Shown here: positions 1-7,948 of the stretch, one piece after another | Position numbering within the stretch: position 1 is the stretch's first letter | How the letters are laid out: every line of letters starts with the position of its first letter | Source: SAR202-VII-2 sp965263165 | GTDB taxonomy: Bacteria > Chloroflexota > Dehalococcoidia > Lucifugimonadales > SAR202-VII-2 | Direction: 5' to 3' | NCBI GenBank assembly: GCA_965263165.1 | Contig: OZ253584.1 | Span: forward strand, 1,674,001 to 1,738,000 | DNA: 64,000 nucleotides | Made by a program: the position numbers and the translations under genes | The notes under the pieces: generated by a model | Seen by the model: only the letters and a program-made list of their open reading frames with translations | The model's database searches: none | Told to the model about the DNA's origin: nothing

Positions 1-1
1 C

Positions 2-856
2 CTACATGGCGCGGTATCCCAGGCGCCGGAGCACCGGTGTGAAGGCAAAGCCAAACGCCACCAGACCAATGGAATGAATGGCGCTCACGCCTCCGATGAC
101 GCCCTCGCTGTGGCCGACCTCCCTGAAGAACGCGATGTACGTGGACCCCAGCAGCGCAACGGACATCGCGCTGAGGAAGCCCATGAAGACGCCCAGCCAC
201 AGGACCTTCACCCTGAGCAGACCGGGGACTGGGCGGATCACCTCGCGGACCGTTTGGATGGCCCCTCGGCGCGGCAGGGCCGGCATGACGAAGCTGATGG
301 CCAGCGGGATTCCGCAAAAGCAGCAGCACAGGGCGAAGGCGGCCGAGAAGCCGCTGGCCCCCGCCACTGCGCCCGCCAACGGCCCTCCGATGATGAGGCC
401 GGCGCTCCCGTAGCCCAGAAAGCGCGCGATGATGGCGGGCGTGTCCGGCTCGGACAGCCGCGTGCCGTAGGTCTGGCCCGCGTTCCAATAGATGGCCCTG
501 GACAACCCCAGGAAGAACTGGGCCGCAAACAGCGCGGCCAGAGTGGACGAGAATAGGAAGATGAGACAGCCGGCCAAGGCGGACGTGAAGCTCATGCGCC
601 ACACAATCCGCTCCCCGAAGCGGTCCGCCAGCATTCCTCCGAAGAGCTGAAGGGAGATCTGCAGCACCGCCTGGGAAGAAATGACGGCGCCCATAGTCGC
701 AAGATTGAAACCCAGGTGGAGGGCGTACAGCGGGACCAGCACGACGAGCATGGCCAGTATGGCGTTGTACATGCCGGCCGCCAAATAAAGCAGGAGGGCG
801 GCTCGCTGTTCCGCCCTCCTGCCCTGGAAGCCCAGAAGATAGTAGGAAAGCCTCAA
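2..856 (-). CDS. MFS transporter, C-terminus beyond window edge
   Basis: N-terminal 284 residues of a major facilitator superfamily permease; the gene runs off the left edge, so the C-terminal helices are missing. Hydrophobic helices alternate with short loops, and the loop after helix 2 has the MFS motif A form GGMLADRFGERIVWR at about residues 73-87. The first codon is TTG (856-854), with GAGG some distance upstream, so the exact start is uncertain. The substrate cannot be told from sequence. It is transcribed away from the rest of the window, and its upstream side is a repeat-bearing non-coding stretch. Confidence 0.8.
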   Translation of the reverse strand: MRLSYYLLGFQGRRAEQRAALLLYLAAGMYNAILAMLVVLVPLYALHLGFNLATMGAVISSQAVLQISLQLFGGMLADRFGERIVWRMSFTSALAGCLIFLFSSTLAALFAAQFFLGLSRAIYWNAGQTYGTRLSEPDTPAIIARFLGYGSAGLIIGGPLAGAVAGASGFSAAFALCCCFCGIPLAISFVMPALPRRGAIQTVREVIRPVPGLLRVKVLWLGVFMGFLSAMSVALLGSTYIAFFREVGHSEGVIGGVSAIHSIGLVAFGFAFTPVLRRLGYRAM

Positions 857-944
857 AATCTAGAGGTCCTCTGAACAAGCTGTGCGAGACGCACTGCGAT
901 TCGAGCGCATGCCAGGGGCAGGGATTGGGGACGGATGATCTTGG

Positions 945-1195
945 TTTGGCCTGCGCCCTCCTCCAGCGGATGGTCTGTCTTGGCCTGCGCCGCTATCCCG
1001 CCCGCTCCGCTTGGCGCGTTCAGACGCTTCCTAACCTTCCCCCGAGTACAGGGGCAGGGACAGAGCTACCCCCGGCGGGGGCTGCGCCCCCTGCACCCCG
1101 CTTGGGGAACGGGGAGGGTGTCGCTTGCTGACCTTGGAGCGTCCAGACGCTTCCTCACCTGCCCCCGTACTCGGAGGCAGGGACAGAGGGTTGAA
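945..1195. repeat. Dispersed intergenic repeat, copy 1
   Basis: Block A (about 953-1010, core CTGCGCCGCTATCCCGCCCG), block C (about 1024-1058, CTTCCTAACCTTCCCCCGAG) and block B (about 1070-1110, GGCGGGGGCTGCGC then CTGCACCCCG) occur in order, followed by a second block C (1149-1190). The same blocks recur at 32105-32345 and, in part, at 34438-34562. There are no terminal inverted repeats and no coding capacity. Confidence 0.6.
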
Positions 1196-1280
1196 CCTGT
1201 CCGGAGGGTGTTTCGAAGGTATCACCGGCGCCTCGCGGGGTCAACGCGGCGACCCTTCGCCCAGCCCAGGAGCACAAAGA

Positions 1281-1310
1281 GAACGGCCCCTCGAGGTCGA
1301 GGGGCCGTTC
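1281..1310 (-). terminator. Rho-independent terminator of amidohydrolase gene
   Basis: Perfect inverted repeat with arms GAACGGCCCCTCGA and TCGAGGGGCCGTTC, about 20 bp past the stop of the minus-strand amidohydrolase. On the minus strand the stem is followed by a pyrimidine-rich TTCTCTTT run. Confidence 0.75.
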
Positions 1311-1331
1311 TTCGCAGGATGCCGGGGTGTT

Positions 1332-2459
1332 CTATGCGCCGTTGCCGCCCACAGGCGAGAGCCTGTAGAAACGCTGGGCGTTCATGTTGAGGACGGCTGC
1401 CTTGTCCTCGTTGGTCAGGCCGGGGCTGTCCAGGATCTCGTGGATCTCCTCCTTGCACATCTCGTTGTTCACCTCGTGGGGGAAGTCAGAGGAGAAGACG
1501 GGGAACTTGTTGCCGAAGGCCTGCACCGCCTGACCCAAGAACGGCTCGCTCCCTTCACAGCCAACGAAAATCCTGCCTTCGTCGATGTGACGCAGGATGT
1601 AGTCGCTGACCCGTTCGCCGTTATTAAGCTGGATCAGCTCGCCCCGGGGGTCGTAGTGCTTGTGGGTCTCGTAGGAGCGGTCGAATCGCTCCATGCACAT
1701 GATGAACCAGCCGATGCCGCCCTCCATGAAGCCCCAGTGGACATTGGGGAACTTGTCCACGCAGCCGTTGAAGATGATGCCGCCGAAGCCGACCATGTTG
1801 TTCAGCGGGTGGCCAAGGGCATGGGATGCGCCGAGGACTTCATAGGTGTCGAAACCGAAGCCGCTGTGACCGCCGCCGTGGACGGCCAGCGCGCAGCCGA
1901 GGTTGTTGGCCTCCTCGTATACGGGCCAGAACTCCTTGGCGCCCAGGTGCTTGCTCAGTCCCGGAGATGGCAGCATGGCGCCCGGAAGGCCCAGGTCCTT
2001 CACGATACGCCGAAGCTCCGCTGCCGCCGCGGGCGGGTCCTGCATTGGAATGAGGCCCATCGCCTTGAAGCGGGGGCTCTTGTTCGTGTAGTCCCGGTAG
2101 ACCCAGTCGTTGTAAGCCATGCACACGGCAATGGCCCACTCGCGGTTGGTGATGCGTCCGTATCCGAGGCCTGCGCTGGGGTACAGCACCGTCGAGTCGA
2201 TGCCAACGTCGTCGGCGAACTCCAGCCAGCCCTGGGCGTCCGCCTGCTGGAAGGAGTGGGGCGGGTATTCGATGGGCGTGGCGGCGTGGAGGTGGTCCCC
2301 GGCGGGGAAGATGCCGTTCAGAACACTGCCAGACCTTGCTTGGCGCTCCACGAAGCGCTGGGGCATCAACTCTTCGCGCATGAGGCCGGCGATAGCTTGA
2401 ATGTCCTCCACCAGATGTCCATCCCCGTCAATGATCAGTTCCAGATTCGTCTCCGCCAT
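1332..2459 (-). CDS. Amidohydrolase family protein (ACMSD-like)
   Basis: A 375-residue metal-dependent hydrolase or decarboxylase of the amidohydrolase-2 type (TIM barrel, as in 2-amino-3-carboxymuconate semialdehyde decarboxylase). The N-terminus has the metal-binding pattern DGDGHLVED, and the C-terminal part carries a FSSDFPHE segment where the last metal Asp of this family lies. The start is fixed by AAGGAGGAAGG just ahead of the ATG at 2459; an in-frame ATG 27 nt further upstream lacks a site. It is preceded by a TctC-like receptor on the same strand, separated by a hairpin, and another amidohydrolase of this type lies at 62089. The substrate is unknown. Confidence 0.85.
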   Translation of the reverse strand: MAETNLELIIDGDGHLVEDIQAIAGLMREELMPQRFVERQARSGSVLNGIFPAGDHLHAATPIEYPPHSFQQADAQGWLEFADDVGIDSTVLYPSAGLGYGRITNREWAIAVCMAYNDWVYRDYTNKSPRFKAMGLIPMQDPPAAAAELRRIVKDLGLPGAMLPSPGLSKHLGAKEFWPVYEEANNLGCALAVHGGGHSGFGFDTYEVLGASHALGHPLNNMVGFGGIIFNGCVDKFPNVHWGFMEGGIGWFIMCMERFDRSYETHKHYDPRGELIQLNNGERVSDYILRHIDEGRIFVGCEGSEPFLGQAVQAFGNKFPVFSSDFPHEVNNEMCKEEIHEILDSPGLTNEDKAAVLNMNAQRFYRLSPVGGNGA

Positions 2460-2483
2460 TTCCCTTCCTCCTTGTAATTGCAA

Positions 2484-2512
2484 CATGGGACACCGTTAGC
2501 CGGTGTCCCATG
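2484..2512 (-). terminator. Hairpin between tctC-like gene and amidohydrolase
   Basis: Perfect 12-bp arms CATGGGACACCG and CGGTGTCCCATG around a 5-nt loop. It lies 80 nt past the stop of the minus-strand TctC-like gene and only about 25 nt before the start codon of the next minus-strand gene. Most likely it terminates the upstream gene; a role in the leader of the amidohydrolase is possible. Confidence 0.55.
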
Positions 2513-2591
2513 TTTACTCCTTTCTCTCGTCTCTGTCCACCCTGCAAGCCTGGAGGGCGCCCGCGTGACCTGCGGCCACGCGCTGACGAGA

Positions 2592-3812
2592 CTAAATGCC
2601 GAATAGTTCCCTGAGCTTATCTACGACGTCGGCCGGCGTATCGAGGATTTGGTCCCGGTAGCCTTCCGCTACGTCCGGCAGGATGGGGCCAAGCTCGGCG
2701 CCGCGGCCCGCCCTCTCGATTGCATCAATGAATTCCGGGTCGTGTTGCATTGCCCAGAAGGCGTCCTGGAGCATGTGCAAAATTTCCGGCGGCGTTCCCG
2801 GCGGGGCGATGTAGTTGCGCTCCATGACTTGGGGCAGCGTGGCCGCAGCAACCAGATCGAGGGCGGCCTGGCCGGACTTCAATTGGTCCTTGTACTCCAC
2901 GATGGTGGGCACGTCCGGAAGGGCCTCGTGCTTCTCTCCCACGGTGATCTGGAGGAGAGGAGTGATGAACCAGGGGTCGCTTTCAAGCCAGTGAGGGCTG
3001 GCGGTAACAGAGGGCGTCCACTGCCAGCATTTGCCGTGGGCCTCACCCTGGTCCACAGCCAGGGAAGAGTCCGCTGTTCCCTGGTAGCCTCCCAATACGA
3101 TCAGGTCTGTTCCCATTTCAGCGTTGAGCAGCTCCGGGAGCCAGGTGACCGATGCGGATTCAGCGAAAGCGTATTCGTCGTCGGTGGCTATCAGATCGTC
3201 GATGGTCCTGATGCCGGTGTCGGTGCGGATGAAGCACACGAACGTGAAGCCTCCAATGGTGCCGATCCACTCGAAGTCGCGGGCGTCGAACAGGACGCCT
3301 TCCTGACCCACGAGCTGAGTCAAAAGGAGGGACGCCGAGAATGCCGAGATGGTGAGTCCGTCCGGCTTTACGTTGTTGGCGAGGTGGTTCGCGGCGATCG
3401 CGCCGGCGGCGCCAGGCCTGTTCTCCACGATCATCGCCGGTTGGCCGGGAATGTGCTTGGGCAGCACCCTGGCGACAACCCGCGAGAAGAAGTCGTAGCC
3501 GCCACCGGGAGAGTAGGGCACGATAATGCGGATGGTCCTGCCATCGTAGAAGGGCCTGCCCGGCGTGGCTGTGGCCGGAATGGGCGTCGCCGTGGGCCTA
3601 ACAGTGGGGACCGGCGTAGGAGTTGGCCTTGGCGTTTCCCCCGGGGCGAGGGTCGGGGTTGGCGGGGCCGGAGTGTCGGTGGCCTGAGGCGCCGACGTGT
3701 TGGTCGGCGCCGCGGTTGGCCGCGGCGTAGACGTCGGATCGCTTCCGCAGGCCGCCGCAACGAGCGCGGCGACAAGCAACCCCAGTATAGGGAGCAAGAG
3801 CTTTTTCGACAT
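2592..3812 (-). CDS. TctC-like tripartite tricarboxylate receptor, lipoprotein
   Basis: A 406-residue solute-binding protein of the TctC/Bug family, which capture carboxylates for TTT-type importers. The N-terminus is a lipoprotein signal ending in LVAAAC (Cys about residue 21), followed by a Thr/Pro-rich stalk to about residue 90. The receptor domain starts at FYDGRTIRIIVPYSPGGGYD, the usual first strand of this family. The ATG at 3812 follows TGGAGGTG; the longer frame upstream has no signal peptide. No membrane partner (TctA/TctB) lies nearby. A second receptor of the same design is at 7949. The ligand is unknown. Confidence 0.85.
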   Translation of the reverse strand: MSKKLLLPILGLLVAALVAAACGSDPTSTPRPTAAPTNTSAPQATDTPAPPTPTLAPGETPRPTPTPVPTVRPTATPIPATATPGRPFYDGRTIRIIVPYSPGGGYDFFSRVVARVLPKHIPGQPAMIVENRPGAAGAIAANHLANNVKPDGLTISAFSASLLLTQLVGQEGVLFDARDFEWIGTIGGFTFVCFIRTDTGIRTIDDLIATDDEYAFAESASVTWLPELLNAEMGTDLIVLGGYQGTADSSLAVDQGEAHGKCWQWTPSVTASPHWLESDPWFITPLLQITVGEKHEALPDVPTIVEYKDQLKSGQAALDLVAAATLPQVMERNYIAPPGTPPEILHMLQDAFWAMQHDPEFIDAIERAGRGAELGPILPDVAEGYRDQILDTPADVVDKLRELFGI

Positions 3813-3918
3813 TCGACACCTCCAAGGGGCAACCGCTGCGTCTAGCCGGGCCTGACGTTCCCTGGGCGCAAAACCCCACATCGTTTCCGTGCTCCGGCAT
3901 GTGCGCGGATTGCCGCGG

Positions 3919-3949
3919 ATTATACCTGCCTGGCCGCCGGATGTGTCAA
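3919..3949 (-). promoter_or_regulatory. Sigma70-type promoter of tctC-like gene
   Basis: On the minus strand TTGACA (3949-3944) and TATAAT (3924-3919) are both perfect but separated by 19 nt. The -10 box is about 105 nt upstream of the ATG at 3812. It is divergent from the promoter at 3976. Confidence 0.5.
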
Positions 3950-3975
3950 GCAAGCGTGGCTTGCTGCGACGTTTG

Positions 3976-4005
3976 TTGACAATTGGGGAGGCAAGCTGCT
4001 CTAAT
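3976..4005 (+). promoter_or_regulatory. Sigma70-type promoter of M29-like gene
   Basis: TTGACA (3976-3981), 18-nt spacer, TCTAAT (4000-4005), about 45 nt before the ATG at 4052. Confidence 0.5.
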
Positions 4006-4051
4006 TGCTGCGCTTCGGCAGCGGCCCCATTTGGCTTTTTGGAGGAACGAT

Positions 4052-5227
4052 ATGGCTGGACACCAATTTGGATACGGAAGCCTGCCCAAGGCTGCGCCTG
4101 AGCAGTTGCCGCTGCTCATTCCAGGCGTGCAGAACTGCGTGGTCAATCTGATGGACACGCAGCCGGGCGAAAAGTTCCTCATCATCGCCGAACGCACGGT
4201 CGACCCGGTGGTGGTGTCGGCCTTCGAGATGGTGGCGAACATGGCGGGCGCCGACGTCAGCACGCTCAGGACCCGGCCCTTCTCTCCCTCCGGCATCGAC
4301 CCCGACAACCCCAATGACATGGTGGTGCAGGCCTTCGCAGCCGCCGACGACGTGGTCATAATGTCCTGGTTCCCGGACATCCACTCCAAGAAGCTGCCGG
4401 GGAACGCCTGCAAGATCTACAACAACAAGCCGGTCTCCATGTACCAGCTTGCCACCTACGAGTTGCTGTCGTCGCCCGCGGCCACCTTCCCGCTGCCGAT
4501 GATGTACGAGATCATGCGGAAGATGCGGAAGGAGACGGCCAACGCTCAGATCCGCATCACCAGCGCATCCGGCACCGACCTTGTCGTCAAGGCCCCCGGC
4601 ATTGAGCACACGTTCGGCGGCATTGGCGTGGGCATGGACGAGATTGGACCCTTGAAGAGGGGCGTGCGAGCCCACTTTCCCCCGAGCACCTGTGGGTTCG
4701 TGCCCATAGAGGCGGATGGTGTTTTCGTGCCGGACGCCACGGTCATCACAGGTGAGACGACCAGCCCGATCCGGTTCACGGTGGAGGGCGGGTACATCAC
4801 CAACATTGAGGGCGAATGGGAGGCCGATGCGGTGCGGGCCTTCATCAACGGGCCCGGCCGGGACCCTGCGCCGAAGCGGTTGGTGGAGTGCATGTGGGGC
4901 CTGAACCCCAAGGCCCGGCTCACCGGGGCCAACTCGACCTTCGTGGAGAAGGAGCGTCACGCCGGTGTTCTCCACCTCGGCGTCGCCACCTATCAGATCG
5001 ACGATAACTACAACGCGGAAGCCCTGAAGTCGGGCACTGGCATCTGGGTGTCCCATGTGGACACGTACATCCAGACGCCCACCATGTGGTTCGACGGCGA
5101 GCGCATGGTGGACGAGCGGAAGCTGCTGCTGCTGGAGGACCCCGAGCTTCGCAACTTCGCCAAGCAGTTGGGGGACCCGGACGAGATTCTGCGGCCGGGA
5201 CAGCCCATGGACAACATCACCTGCTAG
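4052..5227 (+). CDS. M29 aminopeptidase-like / dihydroxypyridine dioxygenase-like metalloenzyme
   Basis: A 391-residue protein resembling the peptidase M29 fold, which includes both aminopeptidase T-type enzymes and NicX-like 2,5-dihydroxypyridine 5,6-dioxygenases. The C-terminal third has the expected metal-ligand pattern: EKERHAGVLHLG at about 295-306 and VSHVDTYIQTPTMWFDGE at about 332-349. Length is close to family average. The start is set by GGAGGA 5 nt before the ATG at 4052; the longer frame starting at 3983 would overlap the promoter. It stands alone, with its own promoter and terminator. Peptidase versus ring-cleaving activity cannot be decided from sequence alone. Confidence 0.65.
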   Translation: MAGHQFGYGSLPKAAPEQLPLLIPGVQNCVVNLMDTQPGEKFLIIAERTVDPVVVSAFEMVANMAGADVSTLRTRPFSPSGIDPDNPNDMVVQAFAAADDVVIMSWFPDIHSKKLPGNACKIYNNKPVSMYQLATYELLSSPAATFPLPMMYEIMRKMRKETANAQIRITSASGTDLVVKAPGIEHTFGGIGVGMDEIGPLKRGVRAHFPPSTCGFVPIEADGVFVPDATVITGETTSPIRFTVEGGYITNIEGEWEADAVRAFINGPGRDPAPKRLVECMWGLNPKARLTGANSTFVEKERHAGVLHLGVATYQIDDNYNAEALKSGTGIWVSHVDTYIQTPTMWFDGERMVDERKLLLLEDPELRNFAKQLGDPDEILRPGQPMDNITC

Positions 5228-5292
5228 GCTGCCGAGTCTCCGCTGACGCGGCCCCGGCCCAACGTCCTACTGAATGTCCCGATAGACCATGG

Positions 5293-5322
5293 AGGGGACG
5301 CCGTTATCAGACGGCGTCCCCT
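5293..5322 (+). terminator. Rho-independent terminator
   Basis: Arms AGGGGACGCCGT (5293-5304) and ACGGCGTCCCCT (5311-5322), perfect 12-bp stem, followed by CTTAAAAT. It closes the M29-like gene. Confidence 0.75.
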
Positions 5323-5407
5323 CTTAAAATGCAGCTTGACACCCGCAGGTGAAATTGCTGTAATGGCCGCGCCGCCCGACAGGCCGGCAAAAGCGAGGAG
5401 GTGGACC

Positions 5408-5653
5408 TTGGCGGATGAGAATAGAAGAGTGGACGTTGGTTTCGTGTTTCGTTGCACCTTCTGCAAGAAGCACATCCAGCACCCCATTACCGCGAAGGCC
5501 CTGAGCCTGGGCCCGGAGGAGGCGCCGGTGATGGGCAAGCTCTACCGGTACGGCCGTTGCTATTGCGGGTTCGGACGCTTCGTGATAGCGGAGCGGACGG
5601 GCATGTCGGAGGAGGAGTTGGAGGAGAAGCTCAGCGAGCACATGGCTCACTAG
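5408..5653 (+). CDS. Small zinc-ribbon-like protein, function unknown
   Basis: An 81-residue protein read from a TTG at 5408, chosen because GAGGAGG lies 6 nt ahead of it; in-frame ATGs at 5336 and 5363 have no site and the first lies almost on the preceding terminator. It has a CTFC pair at about residues 16-19 and a CYC pair near residue 51, suggesting one structural zinc or metal site, then an acidic helical tail (GMSEEELEEKLSEH). No known family was recognised. It precedes the ParB-like gene by about 120 bp. Confidence 0.6.
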   Translation: MADENRRVDVGFVFRCTFCKKHIQHPITAKALSLGPEEAPVMGKLYRYGRCYCGFGRFVIAERTGMSEEELEEKLSEHMAH

Positions 5654-5775
5654 GAGCGCTCGTAGCGCGTCTCCCGTAGTTACGCGGCATGGACGGCGCC
5701 AACAGGGCGGGCGGCCCGTCGGTGGCGTCCAGCCCGTCGCCAGCCTTGAAACGACAAGTCATAGGAGCAAAGGCA

Positions 5776-6450
5776 GTGGACCCGAGAGTCACAGAAGTCA
5801 GCGATTCCCAATACTATCGGATACCCCTGGACCTCATTGAACCCAATCCAGGGCAGCCAAGGAAGTTCTTTGACAAGGAAGCGTTGAGGGCGCTCGCCGA
5901 GTCGATCAACAAGATCGGGCAGCTCGAGGACATCCTGGTCAGGCCCGCGGGAGACCGGTTCCAGTTGGTCCTTGGCGAACGGAGGTGGCGCGCCTCCCAT
6001 CTGGCGGGACAGGGCGCCATCAACGCCAAGGTCCGGGATCTCACCGACGAGGACACCTACACCATTTCCCTGGCGGAAAACGTCCAGCGGGAAGACCTCA
6101 CGGGCGTCGAGGAGGCATTCGCCTTCAAGAGCTTCCTGGACCAAGGTCTGACCCAGGAAGAAGTCGGCGAGCACATGGGCAAGCTCGACCGCCGCATCGG
6201 CGAGAAGCTGAAGCTGTTGAGTTCCAGCTACTACGTGCGGTACATGGAAGCGAAGCTCGATGACATGGACGCGGAGATGGAGAAGGTCAAGCAGGAGAAC
6301 CGCATTCTGCGCGGCGACCTCACCGACGTTCCCACCAATGTCAAGGTCGTTGGCGAGGACGAGATCGTCACCCACCTGGAGACGAACTGGGAAATCGTGA
6401 CGCCACTTTCGGACAAGCGCTTCGTGGTGCGGCGGGTGAGGGGCCTGTAG
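5776..6450 (+). CDS. ParB/Spo0J-like nuclease-domain protein, orphan
   Basis: A 224-residue ParB-family protein. The N-terminal ParB/sulfiredoxin-like domain shows PNPGQPRKFFD, LGERRWRAS and SLAENVQREDLTGVEEA, the CTP/DNA-binding boxes of the family. A helix-turn-helix-like stretch follows (LTQEEVGEHMGKLDRRIG), then a charged coiled coil (DMDAEMEKVKQENRILRG) and a short C-terminal domain. The GTG at 5776 has AGGAG 8 nt upstream; an in-frame ATG at 5689 has no site but remains possible. No parA, parS-like palindrome or replication gene lies nearby, so it is more likely a stand-alone regulator than the chromosome-segregation ParB. Confidence 0.75.
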   Translation: MDPRVTEVSDSQYYRIPLDLIEPNPGQPRKFFDKEALRALAESINKIGQLEDILVRPAGDRFQLVLGERRWRASHLAGQGAINAKVRDLTDEDTYTISLAENVQREDLTGVEEAFAFKSFLDQGLTQEEVGEHMGKLDRRIGEKLKLLSSSYYVRYMEAKLDDMDAEMEKVKQENRILRGDLTDVPTNVKVVGEDEIVTHLETNWEIVTPLSDKRFVVRRVRGL

Positions 6451-6543
6451 AAGCGCCCGGCAGGATTGTTGGGCGGGCTTCCCGTTCATAATGTACGTTT
6501 GGCGGTAACGCATACGAAAGCTAGCTGGTGAAATGGAGGGCCA

Positions 6544-7680
6544 ATGACCACCCAGACCTTCGGCCAAGCCGAAAGCCTCAAGATGAAATCCGCTTACGAC
6601 GAGTGGATCGAGTCCATTGGGGTGCCCATCCACGAGGGCTACTACGTGGAGGACATCCGCAAGCTGGAGCTCGGACCATGGGCCGAGCGAGGGTGCAACG
6701 CCGCCTTCCTCAAGCTGGCGGGGCAGGAGGGCGTTTCAGAGGCCAGGGTGACCGAAATCCCCGCCGGTCAGACGCTGCCCCGGCTGAAGGCGGGTTTCGA
6801 CGAGATCGTCTATGTGCTGGAAGGCGGCGGCATGAGCCGGCTTTGGTCCAACGACGGCTCCCACGAGCGCACCTTCGAGTGGTCGGACCACGCCATGTTC
6901 CGGCTTCCCAGGGACTGCTGGACCCAACTCAGCAACATGCGAGGCGACAAGCCTGCCCGATTGCTCCACTTCAACTTCATGCCCGTGGCCATGGCCGCCA
7001 ACCCCGACCCGGAGTTCTTTATCAACAATCCCTATGAGAATCAGGGGTTGCTGGGCGAGCCGGGAGAGGAGCTTTTTTCCCAGGCCAAGGAGGTCCACGT
7101 TCCCGAGGGCTTCTATCCTTCCAAGGGCGTGATGTATTACTACTGGAGCGGCAACTTCTTCCCGGACATGAAGGAGTGGCGAGACCTGACTCCTCTGTTT
7201 GGCAGGGGCGGGGGTGGCCGCACCGTCTACATCGTCTACCCGAAGAGCAAGATGACCTGTCATATGTCGGTCTTCCCATCGGGAAGCTACAAGAAGGCTC
7301 ACCGTCACGGCCCCGGCGTCATCATCGTCATCCCCGACGGCGAGGGCTACTCCGTCATGTGGGAAGAGGGCAAGGAGAAGATCATTGTGCCGTGGCATGA
7401 AGGCAGCGTCTTCGTTCCACCGAACAAGTGGTTCCACCAGCATTTCAGCACCGGTGTCGTGCCGGCGCGCTACCTGGCCTTCCACTCGCCCCGGCAGTTC
7501 GGCGGCCAGGCGGAGACCATTGAGGACAGGGCGCGGGATCAGATCGAGTACCCAGACGAGGAGCCGATGATCCGAGAGCTATTCCAGGAAGAGTTGGCCA
7601 AGAAGGGACTCGCCAGCAAGATGCCGGAAGACGCCTACCTGGACCCCAACTACGAATGGGGCTACACAGAGGAGTTCTAG
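6544..7680 (+). CDS. Bicupin, gentisate dioxygenase-like
   Basis: A 378-residue protein with two cupin barrels. The first has GFDEIVYVLEGGGMSRLW at about 82-99. The second has HRHGPGVIIVIPDGEGYSVM at about 254-273, with the two metal His, and a later HQHFSTG at about 299-305 supplying a further His. The arrangement resembles gentisate 1,2-dioxygenase-type bicupins, but the substrate is not evident. GGAGG precedes the ATG by 5 nt. A strong terminator follows, so the gene is monocistronic. Two further regions of this window hold ring-cleavage-type enzyme folds, consistent with catabolism of organic acids. Confidence 0.7.
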   Translation: MTTQTFGQAESLKMKSAYDEWIESIGVPIHEGYYVEDIRKLELGPWAERGCNAAFLKLAGQEGVSEARVTEIPAGQTLPRLKAGFDEIVYVLEGGGMSRLWSNDGSHERTFEWSDHAMFRLPRDCWTQLSNMRGDKPARLLHFNFMPVAMAANPDPEFFINNPYENQGLLGEPGEELFSQAKEVHVPEGFYPSKGVMYYYWSGNFFPDMKEWRDLTPLFGRGGGGRTVYIVYPKSKMTCHMSVFPSGSYKKAHRHGPGVIIVIPDGEGYSVMWEEGKEKIIVPWHEGSVFVPPNKWFHQHFSTGVVPARYLAFHSPRQFGGQAETIEDRARDQIEYPDEEPMIRELFQEELAKKGLASKMPEDAYLDPNYEWGYTEEF

Positions 7681-7702
7681 GGCCGGTTTCTTTAGGAGCG
7701 GA

Positions 7703-7741
7703 GAGGGGCGAGGGTGGGCCAATAGCCCACCCTCGCCCCTC
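7703..7741 (+). terminator. Rho-independent terminator
   Basis: Arms of about 17 bp, GAGGGGCGAGGGTGGGC and GCCCACCCTCGCCCCTC, loop of 5 nt, just past the bicupin stop. Confidence 0.75.
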
Positions 7742-7873
7742 TTCACGGGCGAACGAGTCCAGCGCGCGGGTATCCCGGCAAAGGCCATCGGTCCGGGGGC
7801 GCGCTTGAAGGGCGGAGAGGAGCGGCGTGAGGACGCCGATTCCGAGGAAGCCCGCAGCCGCCAAGCCTATGGG

Positions 7874-7901
7874 TGGACGAACGTAGTTAAATCCGTATAC
7901 T
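7874..7901 (+). promoter_or_regulatory. Probable promoter of second tctC-like gene
   Basis: TGGACG (7874-7879), 16-nt spacer, TATACT (7896-7901), about 48 nt before the ATG at 7949. Confidence 0.35.
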
Positions 7902-7948
7902 GTGTGCAACTTTCGGCGGGGCCGTAGCTCGGCAAGGAGGTAGGCCAG

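Larger units (their letters stand above)
857..1331. other. Non-coding gap with dispersed repeat
   Basis: No convincing gene. The open frames here have no ribosome binding site and the low-complexity composition of the repeat itself. The stretch holds one copy of an intergenic repeat (945-1195) and the terminator of the downstream amidohydrolase gene (1281-1310). Confidence 0.6.

Noticed and set aside
1125..2477. Long plus-strand open frame opposite the amidohydrolase gene
   Set aside because: Antisense shadow of GC-rich codons: no ribosome binding site, no recognisable domain. The same applies to the other long antisense frames across the window (for example 2649-3845, 10818-12134, 25364-26515, 54349-55242).
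3124..3306. Short plus-strand frame inside the tctC-like gene
   Set aside because: Shadow frame opposite a well-supported lipoprotein gene, without a ribosome binding site.
6450..6480. Possible terminator after the ParB-like gene
   Set aside because: Arms GAAGCGCCCG and GGGCGGGCTTC pair only with a bulge and there is no T-run; too weak to list.
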